DNA of 45,494 nucleotides from an uncultured Actinomycetes bacterium (GCA_937927875.1 CALEYV010000091.1:1-45494); one strand, 5' to 3'; counted from the stretch's first letter, positions 1 through 8,756 are shown. Translations and numbers: made by a program. Notes: a model not told the origin generated them from the sequence alone.

Positions 1-284
1 GCCTCCCGGAGGGAGAGCTCGAGGACCTTCTTGGCCCGGGGCGTGAACGGGATGTGGCCCGACGGGGCCTGGCCGCCGTGGCCGATGATCTCCTCGACCT
101 GGGCCCGCACCGCCTCCAGGGAGATGCCGAGCGACTCGAGCGCCTTCGCCGCCACGCCCTCACCCTCGTGGATCAAGCCCAGGAGGATGTGCTCGGTCCC
201 GATGTAGTTGTGGTTCAGCAGGCGCGCCTCTTCCTGCGCCAACACCACTACCCGTCGAGCCCGATCGGTGAAGCGTTCGAACAC
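1..284 (-). CDS. clpC: ClpC-type ATP-dependent Clp protease ATPase subunit, N-terminal part only
   Basis: Only the first 94 or so residues lie in the window; the gene runs off the left edge. It begins VFERFTDRARRVVVLAQEEA and continues with the NHNYIGTEHILLGL stretch, the hallmark of the first Clp_N repeat of ClpC/ClpA, which binds substrates and adaptors of the AAA+ unfoldase that feeds ClpP in the cytoplasm. The GTG start at 284 gives the standard family N-terminus. The gene is transcribed away from the polyprenyl synthase gene. ClpC next to lysS and the pan/fol genes matches the mycobacterial neighbourhood. The ATPase domains cannot be checked here. Confidence 0.95.
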   Translation of the reverse strand, partial: MFERFTDRARRVVVLAQEEARLLNHNYIGTEHILLGLIHEGEGVAAKALESLGISLEAVRAQVEEIIGHGGQAPSGHIPFTPRAKKVLELSLRE

Positions 285-486
285 TGTGCCTACCGTCTTG
301 TGGGGGTCGTGGTCCCTTCCCCACGCCGCCGGGGCGGTGGGACCGGAGCCGCCTCGTGGGGTCAGTCTACCTGTCGGGGTCCTGGGGGCTTCTGCGATCT
401 GCAGCGCCCTCCGCTGAATTTCTCGGCTGTTTCTGGCCCGCGCGTAAGGCTTGTCAAGCGCGGCGGACGAGAAAATGTTCCCGGGC

Positions 487-516
487 TTGGTGGACCCCGG
501 CGGGCCTGCGTAGTTT
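487..516 (+). promoter_or_regulatory. Possible promoter with -10 TAGTTT giving a leaderless mRNA
   Basis: TAGTTT at 511-516 fits the actinobacterial TANNNT -10 consensus and lies exactly 6 nt before the ATG at 523. Transcription would then start at or next to the start codon. A weak -35 (TTGGTG, 487-492) is 18 nt upstream. No Shine-Dalgarno sequence precedes the ATG, which agrees with leaderless translation. Seen motif, inferred function. Confidence 0.4.
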
Positions 517-522
517 GGGCAT

Positions 523-1500
523 ATGGGCCTGGCGGAGACGCTCGATCTCCCGCCCCTGCCCGGTGATCTCAGGCGGGTCGAGACCTCGCTCGAGGACGCG
601 GTCCGTCACCCCGACCGGTTCCTCGGCGACGTCGCGTCCCATCTCGTGCAGGCGGGCGGGAAGCGCATCCGGCCGACGCTGACCCTGTGCGCGGCGTACG
701 CCGCCAGCGGGGGCGCCGAGCCGGCTGCCCAGGACGCGATCACGGGCGCCGTCGCGGTGGAGCTGGTGCACCTGGGGTCGCTGTACCACGACGACGTGAT
801 CGACGAGGCCGAGACCCGGCGGGGCGTCCCGTCGGTCAACGCCCGGTGGTCGAACATCGTGGCGATCCTCGCCGGCGACTACCTGCTGGCCCGGGCCTCG
901 TCGCTGGCGGCGTCGCTCGGCGCCCCGGTGGCGGCGCTGCTGGCCGCCACGATCGGTGAGCTGTGCCGGGGCCAGGTGCTCGAGCTGCAGCACCTCTTCG
1001 ACGTCACCCGCACCGAGGAGGACTACGCGACCGCCATCGAGGGCAAGACCGCGACCCTCTTCGGCACCGCGTGCCGGATCGGCGGGATGGTGAGCCACGC
1101 CGACGAGCCGACCCTCGACGCGCTGACCCGCTTCGGCGCCCACCTCGGGCTCGGCTACCAGATCGTCGACGACTGCCTCGACCTGACCGGCACCGACGCC
1201 GAGCTCGGCAAGCCGGCCGGCCAGGACCTCGTCGAGGGCATCTACACGCTCCCGGTCATCTACGCGCTCGCCGACGACCCCGACCTCGGACCGCGCCTCG
1301 GCACGCCGATCGACGGCGAGCGGCTGGCCGAGGTGCGCCGGCGGGCCAGCGCCAACGGCGCCGTCGACGCCGCGCTCGCGGTCGCGCGCGACCACGCCAC
1401 CAAGGCCGGCGAGGCGCTCGGAGGAGCCGACACCCTCGACGCGTCGGTGTGCGACGCGCTGCGCCGCCTCGTCGAGGGTCTCGTCGCGCGCCAGAGCTGA
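523..1500 (+). CDS. Trans-polyprenyl diphosphate synthase
   Basis: A 325-residue all-alpha isoprenyl diphosphate synthase that condenses isopentenyl diphosphate onto an allylic diphosphate, probably to make the side chain of menaquinone or another long prenyl chain. Visible motifs are GGKRIRP (about 45-51), the first aspartate-rich motif DDVID (90-94) and the second DDCLD (216-220), with the conserved GKTA near 174. The residues four and five places before the first motif are small (Gly85, Ser86), which in this family permits long products; exact chain length is inference. The length is normal. The ATG at 523 has no Shine-Dalgarno but sits 6 nt after a TANNNT box. It converges on the alpha/beta hydrolase gene, with only 13 nt between the stops. 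Confidence 0.93.
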   Translation: MGLAETLDLPPLPGDLRRVETSLEDAVRHPDRFLGDVASHLVQAGGKRIRPTLTLCAAYAASGGAEPAAQDAITGAVAVELVHLGSLYHDDVIDEAETRRGVPSVNARWSNIVAILAGDYLLARASSLAASLGAPVAALLAATIGELCRGQVLELQHLFDVTRTEEDYATAIEGKTATLFGTACRIGGMVSHADEPTLDALTRFGAHLGLGYQIVDDCLDLTGTDAELGKPAGQDLVEGIYTLPVIYALADDPDLGPRLGTPIDGERLAEVRRRASANGAVDAALAVARDHATKAGEALGGADTLDASVCDALRRLVEGLVARQS

Positions 1501-1513
1501 CGCAAGCCTGGCC

Positions 1514-2338
1514 CTAGGCCGCGAGCGGTCGGGCCTCGGTCTCGGCGAGGAAGTTCAGCAGCGCCCGGTTGAACGCGTTCGGCGCCTCGACCATCAGCGC
1601 GTGGCCGGCCCCCCGCAGCTCCTCGAGGCGGGCCCGGGGCAGCAGCTCGCACAGCTCCTCGGCGTCGCCGACCGGGGTGAGCAGGTCCTGGCTACCGGTG
1701 ATGACGAGCGCCGGCGCGTCGACGTTCACGAGCTCGAAGCGCAGCTCGTCGGGCGCCTCCAGGATGGCCGCCACCTGGGCGGCGAAGTTCTCGGGTCGGG
1801 CCTGCAGGAGGATGCGCGCCATCAGGTTCAGCCACACGCCGAAGCGGCGGTGCAGGCGGGGACCGATCAGCCACCGGAGGCCGTCGCTGCCGAGTCCGCC
1901 CATGCCGCCCGCGCGCACCTCGTCGGCCCACTCCTGCAGGAGCTCGCGCCGCCACTCGTGGTGCCGGCAGGCGGTGCACGCCAGCACGAGCGAGCGGACC
2001 CGCTCCGGATGGCGGGCGGCGAGGATCTGCGCGAGCACGCCGCCCATCGACGCGCCGACGACGTGGGCGCGCTCGACGCCCTCGGCGTCGAGGACCGCCA
2101 CCGCGTCGTCGGCCATCTGCTCGAGCGAGTAGGGACGCGGCGCGTTGGCGCTGCCGCCGACGCCCCGGTTGTCGACCCCGATCACCCGGTGGCGGCGGCC
2201 GAGCGGGATCCGCTGGAGCGCCCAGCCGCGGGCGTCGGCGCCGAGGCCCTGGAGCAGCAGCACCGGCGAGCCGTCGCGCCGACCGCTGGCGTCGTAGGCG
2301 ATCCAGGTGCCGTCGCCGGCGAGCGCGGTGCTGCTCAC
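1514..2338 (-). CDS. Alpha/beta-fold hydrolase
   Basis: A 274-residue alpha/beta hydrolase of the haloperoxidase/esterase type. The oxyanion segment LLLQGLGADARGW is followed by the nucleophile elbow GASMGG (Ser97), an acid in ITGSQDLLTP and the catalytic histidine in GAGHALMVE. The substrate cannot be read from sequence. I chose the GTG at 2338 because it overlaps the upstream stop codon as GTGA, and translation beyond it is an Arg/Gly-rich shadow of the acyltransferase gene. It is the last gene of a tightly coupled trio with a PlsC-like acyltransferase and an epimerase, so a lipid or ester substrate is plausible (inference). Confidence 0.9.
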   Translation of the reverse strand: MSSTALAGDGTWIAYDASGRRDGSPVLLLQGLGADARGWALQRIPLGRRHRVIGVDNRGVGGSANAPRPYSLEQMADDAVAVLDAEGVERAHVVGASMGGVLAQILAARHPERVRSLVLACTACRHHEWRRELLQEWADEVRAGGMGGLGSDGLRWLIGPRLHRRFGVWLNLMARILLQARPENFAAQVAAILEAPDELRFELVNVDAPALVITGSQDLLTPVGDAEELCELLPRARLEELRGAGHALMVEAPNAFNRALLNFLAETEARPLAA

Positions 2339-3003
2339 GCGTCGTCCGCCAGCAGCGCGGTGACGGCCTCGCCGACGTCCTCGGCCAGCTCGGCGGCCGC
2401 CAGCTGGTCGCCGGACCGGGTGCCGGGCGGCGGCCCGAGCGGCTCGCCGAAGCGGACCCGCCACGGCCGGCCGGGCAGGTTCTGGGGGAAGCCGGGCCGC
2501 ACCGCGACCGGCAGGACCGGGAACCCGAGCGTGGCGACGAACAGCTCGCGCGGCGGCGCGCCAGCGCCGCCGCGGAACCAGGTCGGTCCGAGCGGCGCCG
2601 CCGCCAGGTGCCCGGCCCGGAGCATCGCCGCGACGTCGTCGGGCCGGTAGCCGATGGTGCCGAGGGTGCGGAGCGCGTCGCCGACGATCGGGAGCTCGGG
2701 CGCACCGACGACGCGCGTGCGCCGCCCGGCGGCCCGGCGCACGGCGCGGGTCACCGCCAACGGCTCGAGGAGCCCCAGCCCGCGGTTGGCGATGAGCAGC
2801 GCCGGGCCGAGGTCGGGGACCCGCTCGCCGTGCTCGACCGCCACCGGCAGCGGGAACAGCGGCGCCACCAGGTCCATGAGGTGCGGGTCACCGCCAAACT
2901 CGTCGACCGCGTATCGGCCCGCGGCCCGGCGGCGCAGCGCGACGAGCAGCGGGTCCGCGGTGGAGGCGCGGTCGGTGTCGAGCCCGTAGTTGGCGGCCGT
3001 CAC
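2335..3003 (-). CDS. PlsC-like lysophospholipid acyltransferase family protein with degenerate HX4D motif
   Basis: A 222-residue protein resembling 1-acylglycerol-3-phosphate acyltransferases: it has ALLIANRG in place of the usual motif-I region, followed by ELPIVGDALRTLGTIGY and a C-terminal FPVLPVAVRPGFPQNLPG strand with the R-x-G-P/L-type end (RFGEPLGPPPG). The catalytic HX4D is not intact: the matching stretch reads NRGLGLLEP, with Arg at the His position and no Asp four residues on. It may be a divergent subfamily, or a non-catalytic lipid-binding protein. The start is GTG at 3003, overlapping the epimerase stop by 4 nt. An epimerase next to a PlsC-like gene also occurs in mycobacteria (Rv0501/Rv0502, from memory). 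Confidence 0.8.
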   Translation of the reverse strand: MTAANYGLDTDRASTADPLLVALRRRAAGRYAVDEFGGDPHLMDLVAPLFPLPVAVEHGERVPDLGPALLIANRGLGLLEPLAVTRAVRRAAGRRTRVVGAPELPIVGDALRTLGTIGYRPDDVAAMLRAGHLAAAPLGPTWFRGGAGAPPRELFVATLGFPVLPVAVRPGFPQNLPGRPWRVRFGEPLGPPPGTRSGDQLAAAELAEDVGEAVTALLADDA

Positions 3004-3968
3004 GCGACCACCTCCCGGCCCGCCGGCTCGAGGCGGGTGACGGTCGCCCACTCGAAGAGGTCGTCGAGGACGGACTGGGTCGGCCGGAGGTCGGGCAGCC
3101 CGAGGTCGGTGACGGCCCGGCCGCCGTCGGCGACCCGGCCCCGACGCAGCAGCTCGAGCACGTGCGGGGGCACCGGGGCGCCCGCGACCTCGGCGACCCG
3201 GACCGCGACCCTCCAGCCCGCGCCGGCGGCCGGGATGGGGACGCGCCCGCCGCGGCGCACCGCCTGCCACGGGCTGGCGGCGCCGGGGCCGACGACGTTG
3301 TAGGGCCCGTCGACGTCACGCACCAGCGCTTGGACGAAGGCGCGCGCGGCGTCGTCGGTGTCGAGGAGCGCGAACGGCGGGTCGGCGAAGGCGGGGACGA
3401 ACACGGCCGGCAGCCGCAGGTACCGGGCGAGCGGGCTGGGCGCGTGCGACCCCGCGACGACCGCGCACCGCAGGGCGCCGAACCGCACGTCGTGGCGGCG
3501 CCCGATTCCGGCCGCCAGCCGCTCGACGTCGAGGCAGAGCCGCCCGTAGGGCGTGGTGGGCAGCAGCGGCGCCCACTCGTCGGGGACGAGCGGGTGGCCC
3601 CGCCCGCGCCCGTACACCTCCAGGCCGCTGCGCACGACGATGCGCTCCAGCCGGCCCGCGCGCGCGGCCGCGCCGAGCGCGTTGACGGTGCAGGCCTCGG
3701 TGCTGGCGGCGGCCTCCCGGGTGCCCATCCGCGCGTCGGGCTCGTAGACACCGACGTGGGCGACGGCGTCGGGCGCGAACTCGGTGACGAAGCCGACCAG
3801 CCGGTCGCGGTCGCGGGGGTCGATCCGCTTGAAGGTGGCCCGGTGCAACCGCCGCCGGGGCGGCATGAAGTCGCAGCCCGCGATCTCGGTGACCTCGGCC
3901 CGCGCCTCGAGCATCTGGGTGACGCGGGTCCCGATCACGCCCCCCATACCGGTCACCAGCACGCGCAT
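3000..3968 (-). CDS. NAD-dependent epimerase/dehydratase (extended SDR) lacking the catalytic lysine
   Basis: A 322-residue extended SDR. It opens with MRVLVTGMGGVIGTRV, the GxxGxxG dinucleotide-binding loop, and has the FAPDAVAHVGVY strand and VVRSGLEVYG around Ser114, typical of UDP-sugar epimerase relatives. The active-site motif YxxxK instead reads Y141-G-R-L-C145, so the lysine that lowers the tyrosine pKa is cysteine. Either it uses other chemistry, or it binds a nucleotide-linked ligand without turnover. The ATG at 3968 directly follows the lysS stop, and the gene overlaps the acyltransferase by GTGA, so all three genes are likely co-translated with lysS. Confidence 0.88.
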   Translation of the reverse strand: MRVLVTGMGGVIGTRVTQMLEARAEVTEIAGCDFMPPRRRLHRATFKRIDPRDRDRLVGFVTEFAPDAVAHVGVYEPDARMGTREAAASTEACTVNALGAAARAGRLERIVVRSGLEVYGRGRGHPLVPDEWAPLLPTTPYGRLCLDVERLAAGIGRRHDVRFGALRCAVVAGSHAPSPLARYLRLPAVFVPAFADPPFALLDTDDAARAFVQALVRDVDGPYNVVGPGAASPWQAVRRGGRVPIPAAGAGWRVAVRVAEVAGAPVPPHVLELLRRGRVADGGRAVTDLGLPDLRPTQSVLDDLFEWATVTRLEPAGREVVA

Positions 3969-5501
3969 CTAGCCTGCTCCCCCTTCGACCCCAGTCTCGC
4001 CCGTCTCCGGCCGGAGTTGGGGGAACAGGATGACCTCCCGGATAGTAGAGACACCCGCGACCAGCATCACGAGCCGGTCGACGCCGATCCCGAGGCCCCC
4101 GCACGGCGGCAGCCCGTACTCGAGCGCCCGGAGGTAGTCCTCGTCGACGCCGTGGGCCTCGACGTCGCCGGCCGCGGCGAGCTTGGCCTGGTCTTCGAAG
4201 CGGGCCCGCTGGTCGACCGGGTCGTTGAGCTCGCTGAACGCGTTGGCGAGCTCGCGGCCGAGCACGACCACCTCGAACCGCTCAACCAGCGTCGGGTCTT
4301 CGGGCTTGGCCCGGGCGAGCGGCGAGACCTCGCGCGGGTAGTCGGTGACGAAGACCGGCCCGACCAGGTTCGGCTCCACCGTCTTCTCGTAGATCTCCAT
4401 CACCAGCTTCCCGGGCCCCCACCCGATCTCGCGGGGGACCTCGAGCCGGTCCGCGAAGGCCTCCAGCTCCGAGACCGGCGTGCTCGGGTGGACGCGGACG
4501 CCCGCGTGCTCCTCGATGAGGTCGAGCATCGGACGCCGCGGCCACGGCGGGGCGAGGTCGAGCTGCTGGTCGCCGACGCTGACCGTCGTCGAGCCGGTCG
4601 CGGCCTCGGCGCAGGTGGCGACGAGCTCCTCGGTGAGCGTCGCCATGTCGCGGTAGTCGGCGTAGGCCTGGTACAGCTCGAGCATCGTGAACTCGGGGTT
4701 GTACCGGGTGCCGAGGCCCTCGTTGCGGAACACCCGCCCGATCTCGAACACCCGCTCGTAGCCGCCTACGAGGAGCCGCTTCAGGTGCAGCTCGAGCGCG
4801 ACGCGCAGGCTCAGCGGCAGGTCGAGCGCGTTGTGGTACGTCGTGAACGGGCGCGCTGCCGCGCCGCCGGCCTGGGCGTGCAGGACCGGGGTCTCGACCT
4901 CGACGAAGGCCCGCCCGAGGAGCTGCTCGCGCAGCGCCGCGATGACGGCGAACCGGATCGCGAACACCCGCCGGGCGTCGTCGTTGGCGATGAGGTCGAC
5001 GTAGCGCATCCGGAACCGGGTGTCGACGTCGCTCAGGCCGTGCCACTTCTCCGGCAGCGGTCGCAGGGCCTTGGCCAGCAGCTCGAAGGTGGCGACCTTC
5101 ACCGACAGCTCGCCCCGCTTGGTCCGCAGGACGGTGCCGGCGGCGCCGACGAAGTCGCCCAGGTCGAGGTCGTCGAAGGAGGCGTGCGCGTCGCGCCCGA
5201 TCTCGGCGTCGGAGACGAACAGCTGCACGGTCCCGGTCCCGTCCCGCAGGGTCGCGAAGGTGAGCTTGCCCTGCCGCCGAATCAGCAGCAGCCGGCCCGC
5301 GACGCGCACCACGTCGTCGGTCTCTTCACCCGGCGCCAGCCCGTCCCAAACCTCGTGCAGCTCGGCCGCGGTGTGGGTGCGGTCGAAGCGCACCGGGTAG
5401 GGCTCGACGCCCCCGGCCCGCAGCGACTCGAGCTTCGCCAGGCGCCGCCGGCGCTCGTCGCCGACGTAGTCGTCCCCGGCCGGGGCCTCCCGGTCGGTCA
5501 T
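3969..5501 (-). CDS. lysS: Lysyl-tRNA synthetase, class II
   Basis: A 510-residue class II LysRS that charges tRNA-Lys. The N-terminal OB-fold anticodon-binding domain (VRVAGRLLLIRRQGKLTFATL) is followed by motif 1 around MRYVDLI, motif 2 FRNEGLGTRYNPEFTMLELY and motif 3 GGLGIGVDRLVML near the C-terminus. The length is normal. The ATG at 5501 overlaps the coaX stop as ATGA; a longer in-frame reading through coaX is a shadow. Its place beside coaX and the pan genes is the usual actinobacterial one. Confidence 0.97.
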   Translation of the reverse strand: MTDREAPAGDDYVGDERRRRLAKLESLRAGGVEPYPVRFDRTHTAAELHEVWDGLAPGEETDDVVRVAGRLLLIRRQGKLTFATLRDGTGTVQLFVSDAEIGRDAHASFDDLDLGDFVGAAGTVLRTKRGELSVKVATFELLAKALRPLPEKWHGLSDVDTRFRMRYVDLIANDDARRVFAIRFAVIAALREQLLGRAFVEVETPVLHAQAGGAAARPFTTYHNALDLPLSLRVALELHLKRLLVGGYERVFEIGRVFRNEGLGTRYNPEFTMLELYQAYADYRDMATLTEELVATCAEAATGSTTVSVGDQQLDLAPPWPRRPMLDLIEEHAGVRVHPSTPVSELEAFADRLEVPREIGWGPGKLVMEIYEKTVEPNLVGPVFVTDYPREVSPLARAKPEDPTLVERFEVVVLGRELANAFSELNDPVDQRARFEDQAKLAAAGDVEAHGVDEDYLRALEYGLPPCGGLGIGVDRLVMLVAGVSTIREVILFPQLRPETGETGVEGGAG

Positions 5502-6310
5502 CGGTTCCGCTCGAACACGATGCGCAGCCCCTGGAGGGTGAGCCAGGGCTCGTAGTGCTGGATGGTGCGCGAGTGCTCGATGATCGGGTCGGCGAGGCCC
5601 CCGGTCGCGACGACCGTGCACTCGCCGAGCTCGGCCTGGAAGCGGGCGACGAGGGCGTCGACCTGGCCGCTGAACCCGAAGACGCAGCCGGACTGGATCG
5701 ACTCGACCGTCGACTTGCCGATCACGTGACGGGGGGCCACGAGCTCGACCCGGCGCAGCGCGGCCGCCCGGCCGAACAGGGCGTCCATCGAGATCTCGAT
5801 GCCGGGGAAGATCGCACCCCCCAGGTACTCGCCGCGCTCGCTCACCGCCTCGATGGTGTTGGCGGTGCCGAAGTCGACGACGATCGACGGGCCGCCGTAC
5901 AGCTCGTAGGCGGCGACCGCGTTGGCGATCCGGTCCGCGCCGACCTCCTTCGGGTTGTCGTAGAGGATCGGCATGCCGGTGCGGACACCGGGCTCGAGGA
6001 CGAGGGCGGGGAACCCGAAGTAGCGGGCGGTCATGGCGCGCAGCTCGGCGGTGACGCGCGGGACCCCGGAGGAGATGGCGACGCCGTCGATGGTCCCGCC
6101 GTCGAGGACGGCGGCGGGCGCGTCCGGGTCCCGGGCGGGCTCGGTGCGCAGCGTGAAGCCGTGGAAGCCGAGGAACTGCTGGACCATGAGCGCGAGCTCG
6201 TCGGCGGTGCGCTCGACGACGGTCGCGATGCGCCAGTGGTCGGTGAGCTCCTTGCCGTCGAAGAGCCCGATGACGGTCTGGGTATTGCCGGAGTCGATGG
6301 CGAGGAGCAT
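5498..6310 (-). CDS. coaX: Type III pantothenate kinase
   Basis: A 270-residue CoaX of the ASKHA fold, which phosphorylates pantothenate in the first step of CoA synthesis. The N-terminal MLLAIDSGNTQTVIGLFDG is the phosphate-1 loop with the catalytic Asp6. GADRIANAVAAYE binds pantothenate, VVDFGTANT is phosphate-2, and VVATGGLA is the adenosine motif. The ATG at 6310 shares its A with the nadC TGA stop. Pantothenate made by the PanC/PanD enzymes encoded upstream in the same run would be used directly. This kinase type is insensitive to CoA feedback (family knowledge). Confidence 0.96.
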   Translation of the reverse strand: MLLAIDSGNTQTVIGLFDGKELTDHWRIATVVERTADELALMVQQFLGFHGFTLRTEPARDPDAPAAVLDGGTIDGVAISSGVPRVTAELRAMTARYFGFPALVLEPGVRTGMPILYDNPKEVGADRIANAVAAYELYGGPSIVVDFGTANTIEAVSERGEYLGGAIFPGIEISMDALFGRAAALRRVELVAPRHVIGKSTVESIQSGCVFGFSGQVDALVARFQAELGECTVVATGGLADPIIEHSRTIQHYEPWLTLQGLRIVFERNR

Positions 6311-7173
6311 CAGCGACCACGCGTCGGGCCGAGGTCGAGGCCCAGATCGAGGGCCGGCGCCGATTGGGTGATGACGCTGGTCGAGATCAGGTCGGCGCCC
6401 GCGTCGGCGTAGGCCGCGACGTCGTCGAGCGTGACGCCGCCCGACACCTCCACCGGCAGGTCGGGACGCGGGCCGGCCCGCACCTCGGCGACGCACGCCG
6501 AGACATCGGCGGGGCTGAGGTTGTCGAGCATGACGAGGTCGGCGCCGGCCTCGATCGCCTCCCGCACCTGCTCGACCCGGTCGCACTCCACCTCGATGCC
6601 GCGGCCGGGCCAGGCGGCGCGGGCGCGCCGGACCGCGTCGCCGACCCCGAGCTCGACCAGGTGGTTGTCCTTCACGAGCACCATGTCCGAGAGCGAGCCG
6701 CGGTGGTTCAGGCCCCCGCCGGCGCGCACGGCCGCCTTCTCGAGCGCGCGCAGGCCGGGCAGCGTCTTGCGGGTGTCCCACACGCGCGTCCGGCTCCCGG
6801 CCGCCGTCGCGAAGCGGCGGGTGAGCGTCGCCACCCCCGAGAGGTGGCAGAGGAAGTTCAGCGCCGTGCGCTCGCCGGTGAGCAGGCTGCGCAACGGACC
6901 GGTGACCGTCGCGACGCTCGCACCGGCGTCGAGGTCGGCGCCGTCGCACCGATGCCACGTGACCGCGACGTCGGGGTCGAGCTGGGCCCAGGTCTCGGTC
7001 GCGCAGGCCTGCCCCGCGAGCACACCGGGCTGGCGGGCCACGATCGCGCCGCGGGCGCGGGCGGCGGCGGGCACGAGCGAGGCCGTCAGGTCTCCGAGCG
7101 GGCCGACATCCTCGGCCAGCGCCCGGGCCACGGCCTCGCGCACGAGGTGGCGGGGTGGGTCGACGCTCGTCAT
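6310..7173 (-). CDS. nadC: Nicotinate-nucleotide pyrophosphorylase (quinolinate phosphoribosyltransferase)
   Basis: A 287-residue QPRTase that converts quinolinate and PRPP to nicotinate mononucleotide in de novo NAD synthesis. Visible are ALAEDVGPLGDLTA at the N-terminus, TALNFLCHLSGVATLT, the active-site stretch RVWDTRKTLPGLRALEKAAV, GGGLNHRGSLSD, VKDNHL, and the phosphate-binding end VEVSGGVTLDD. The ATG at 7173 overlaps the nadB stop as ATGA. nadB and nadC are coupled, but nadA, which makes quinolinate, is not in the window and must be elsewhere. Confidence 0.96.
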   Translation of the reverse strand: MTSVDPPRHLVREAVARALAEDVGPLGDLTASLVPAAARARGAIVARQPGVLAGQACATETWAQLDPDVAVTWHRCDGADLDAGASVATVTGPLRSLLTGERTALNFLCHLSGVATLTRRFATAAGSRTRVWDTRKTLPGLRALEKAAVRAGGGLNHRGSLSDMVLVKDNHLVELGVGDAVRRARAAWPGRGIEVECDRVEQVREAIEAGADLVMLDNLSPADVSACVAEVRAGPRPDLPVEVSGGVTLDDVAAYADAGADLISTSVITQSAPALDLGLDLGPTRGR

Positions 7174-8747
7174 CCGTGGGTCGCCGGCTCGGGGAGCCGC
7201 ACGAAGGTCGGGGTGTCGCCGTGCTCGAACACGAACCGCCCGAGGAAGCGCGCGTCGGCGTCGGGGAAGTCGAGCCGGGTGTGGGTTCCCCGCGACTCCT
7301 CGCGGGCCAGCGCGGCGTCGACGAGGGCTCGGCTCACGGCGAGCAGATTGGCGACCTCGCGGTCGGCGGGGCGCATCGCGGCCAGCGCGGCCCGGGCCCG
7401 CCCGAGGCTGGCCGCGTCGCGCAGGACCCCGGCGTCGCGGGTCATCACCTTCTGCAGCGCGGCCCGCTCGGTCCCGTCCGGCGCCGACGCCGGGGCGACC
7501 GGCGGGTCGGCGGGGCCGGGGTCGACGCCCCGCAGCACGCCGGTCTCGCTGGGGCCGTCCTTGCCGGCGAGGATGGCGTCGACGCACCGGGTGCCGAACA
7601 CGAGCCCGTCGAGCAGCGAGTTCGACGCCAGCCGGTTGGCGCCGTGGACCCCGGAGCACGCCACCTCGCCGCACGCCCACAGCCCCGGCACCGTGGTGGC
7701 GCCGTCGAGATCGGTGCAGACGCCGCCCGAGAGGTAGTGCGCGGCGGGCGCGACCGGGAGCCAGTCTCGAGACGGGTCGAGCCCGACGCTGGTGGTCACC
7801 CGTGACACGGTCGGGAACCGGGTCTGGAAGTCGGGGATGGCGGTGGCATCGAGCCAGAGATGCGGCAGGTCGCGCTCGTTGAGCCGCCGCGTGATGGCGC
7901 GCGCGACGACATCTCGCGGCGCGAGGTCGGCCCGCGGGTGCTCGTCGGCCATGAACGCGTAGCCGGTCTCGTCGCGCAGGACCGCGCCCTCGCCCCGCAG
8001 CGCCTCCGAGAGCAGCGGGCGGGGCATCGCCGGATGGTCGAGCGCGGTGGGGTGGAACTGCATGAACTCGACGTCGGCGACCGCGACGCCGGCTCGGCGG
8101 GCCATCGCGATGCCGTCCCCGGTCGACAGGACCGGGTTCGTCGTCACCGCGAAGCACTGGCCGGCGCCGCCGGTGGCCAGCACGGTGTGGCGAGCGCGCA
8201 CCTCGTGCTCGACACCGTCGGGATCGGTGGCGCGCACCCCGACGGCGTGGCCGTCGACGACGAGCAGGTCCAGCGCGAACCAGCGCTCGAGGACGGCGGC
8301 GGACGTCGCCCGCAGCGCGCTGACCAGCGCCCGCTCGATCTCGGCGCCGGTCGCGTCGCCGCCCGCATGCACGATCCGGGCCACCGAGTGCCCGCCCTCC
8401 CGCGTGTAGGCGAGGTCGCGGTTCGCGGCCCGGTCGAACTCGGCGCCGAGCCCCATGAGCTCTCGCACCCGAGTCGGGCCCTCGGTGACGAGGACGCGCG
8501 CCGCGTCGACGTCGCACAGCCCCGCGCCAGCCGAGATCGTGTCGGAGAGGTGCAGCGCCGGGGAGTCGACGTCCTCCTCGAGCGCGGCCGCGACACCGCC
8601 CTGCGCGTACTGGGTGGCCGACGAGGCGAGTGCCGCCTTCGTCAGCACGGTGACGGTGCAGCCGCCGCGCGCGGCGCGGATCGCGGCCGAGAGCCCTGCC
8701 ACCCCGCTGCCGAGGACGAGCAGGTCGACCTCAGGCCGGGCGGGCAT
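7170..8747 (-). CDS. nadB: L-aspartate oxidase
   Basis: A 525-residue flavoprotein that oxidises L-aspartate to iminoaspartate, the first step of de novo NAD synthesis. The FAD-binding motif is VLGSGVAGLSAAIRAA, followed by ASSATQYAQGGVAAAL and the substrate-region EGGHSVARIVHAGGDATG. Later come EFMQFHPTAL, SGVHGANRLASNSLLDGLVFG and a C-terminal helical domain. The length is normal. An adjacent GTG at 8750 is an equally possible start and adds one residue; neither start has a clear Shine-Dalgarno. It sits 9 nt downstream of panD. Confidence 0.95.
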   Translation of the reverse strand: MPARPEVDLLVLGSGVAGLSAAIRAARGGCTVTVLTKAALASSATQYAQGGVAAALEEDVDSPALHLSDTISAGAGLCDVDAARVLVTEGPTRVRELMGLGAEFDRAANRDLAYTREGGHSVARIVHAGGDATGAEIERALVSALRATSAAVLERWFALDLLVVDGHAVGVRATDPDGVEHEVRARHTVLATGGAGQCFAVTTNPVLSTGDGIAMARRAGVAVADVEFMQFHPTALDHPAMPRPLLSEALRGEGAVLRDETGYAFMADEHPRADLAPRDVVARAITRRLNERDLPHLWLDATAIPDFQTRFPTVSRVTTSVGLDPSRDWLPVAPAAHYLSGGVCTDLDGATTVPGLWACGEVACSGVHGANRLASNSLLDGLVFGTRCVDAILAGKDGPSETGVLRGVDPGPADPPVAPASAPDGTERAALQKVMTRDAGVLRDAASLGRARAALAAMRPADREVANLLAVSRALVDAALAREESRGTHTRLDFPDADARFLGRFVFEHGDTPTFVRLPEPATHG

Positions 8748-8756
8748 CACGACAGC

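Noticed and set aside
3162..5555. 797-residue open frame on the plus strand opposite the epimerase and lysS
   Set aside because: It is antisense to two clear conserved genes and rich in Arg, Gly, Asp and Glu from GC-rich codon complements; no domain pattern or ribosome site.
3969..6320. lysS read as a 783-residue protein
   Set aside because: The upstream 270 codons are Arg-rich and are the other-frame shadow of coaX; the normal LysRS start is at 5501.
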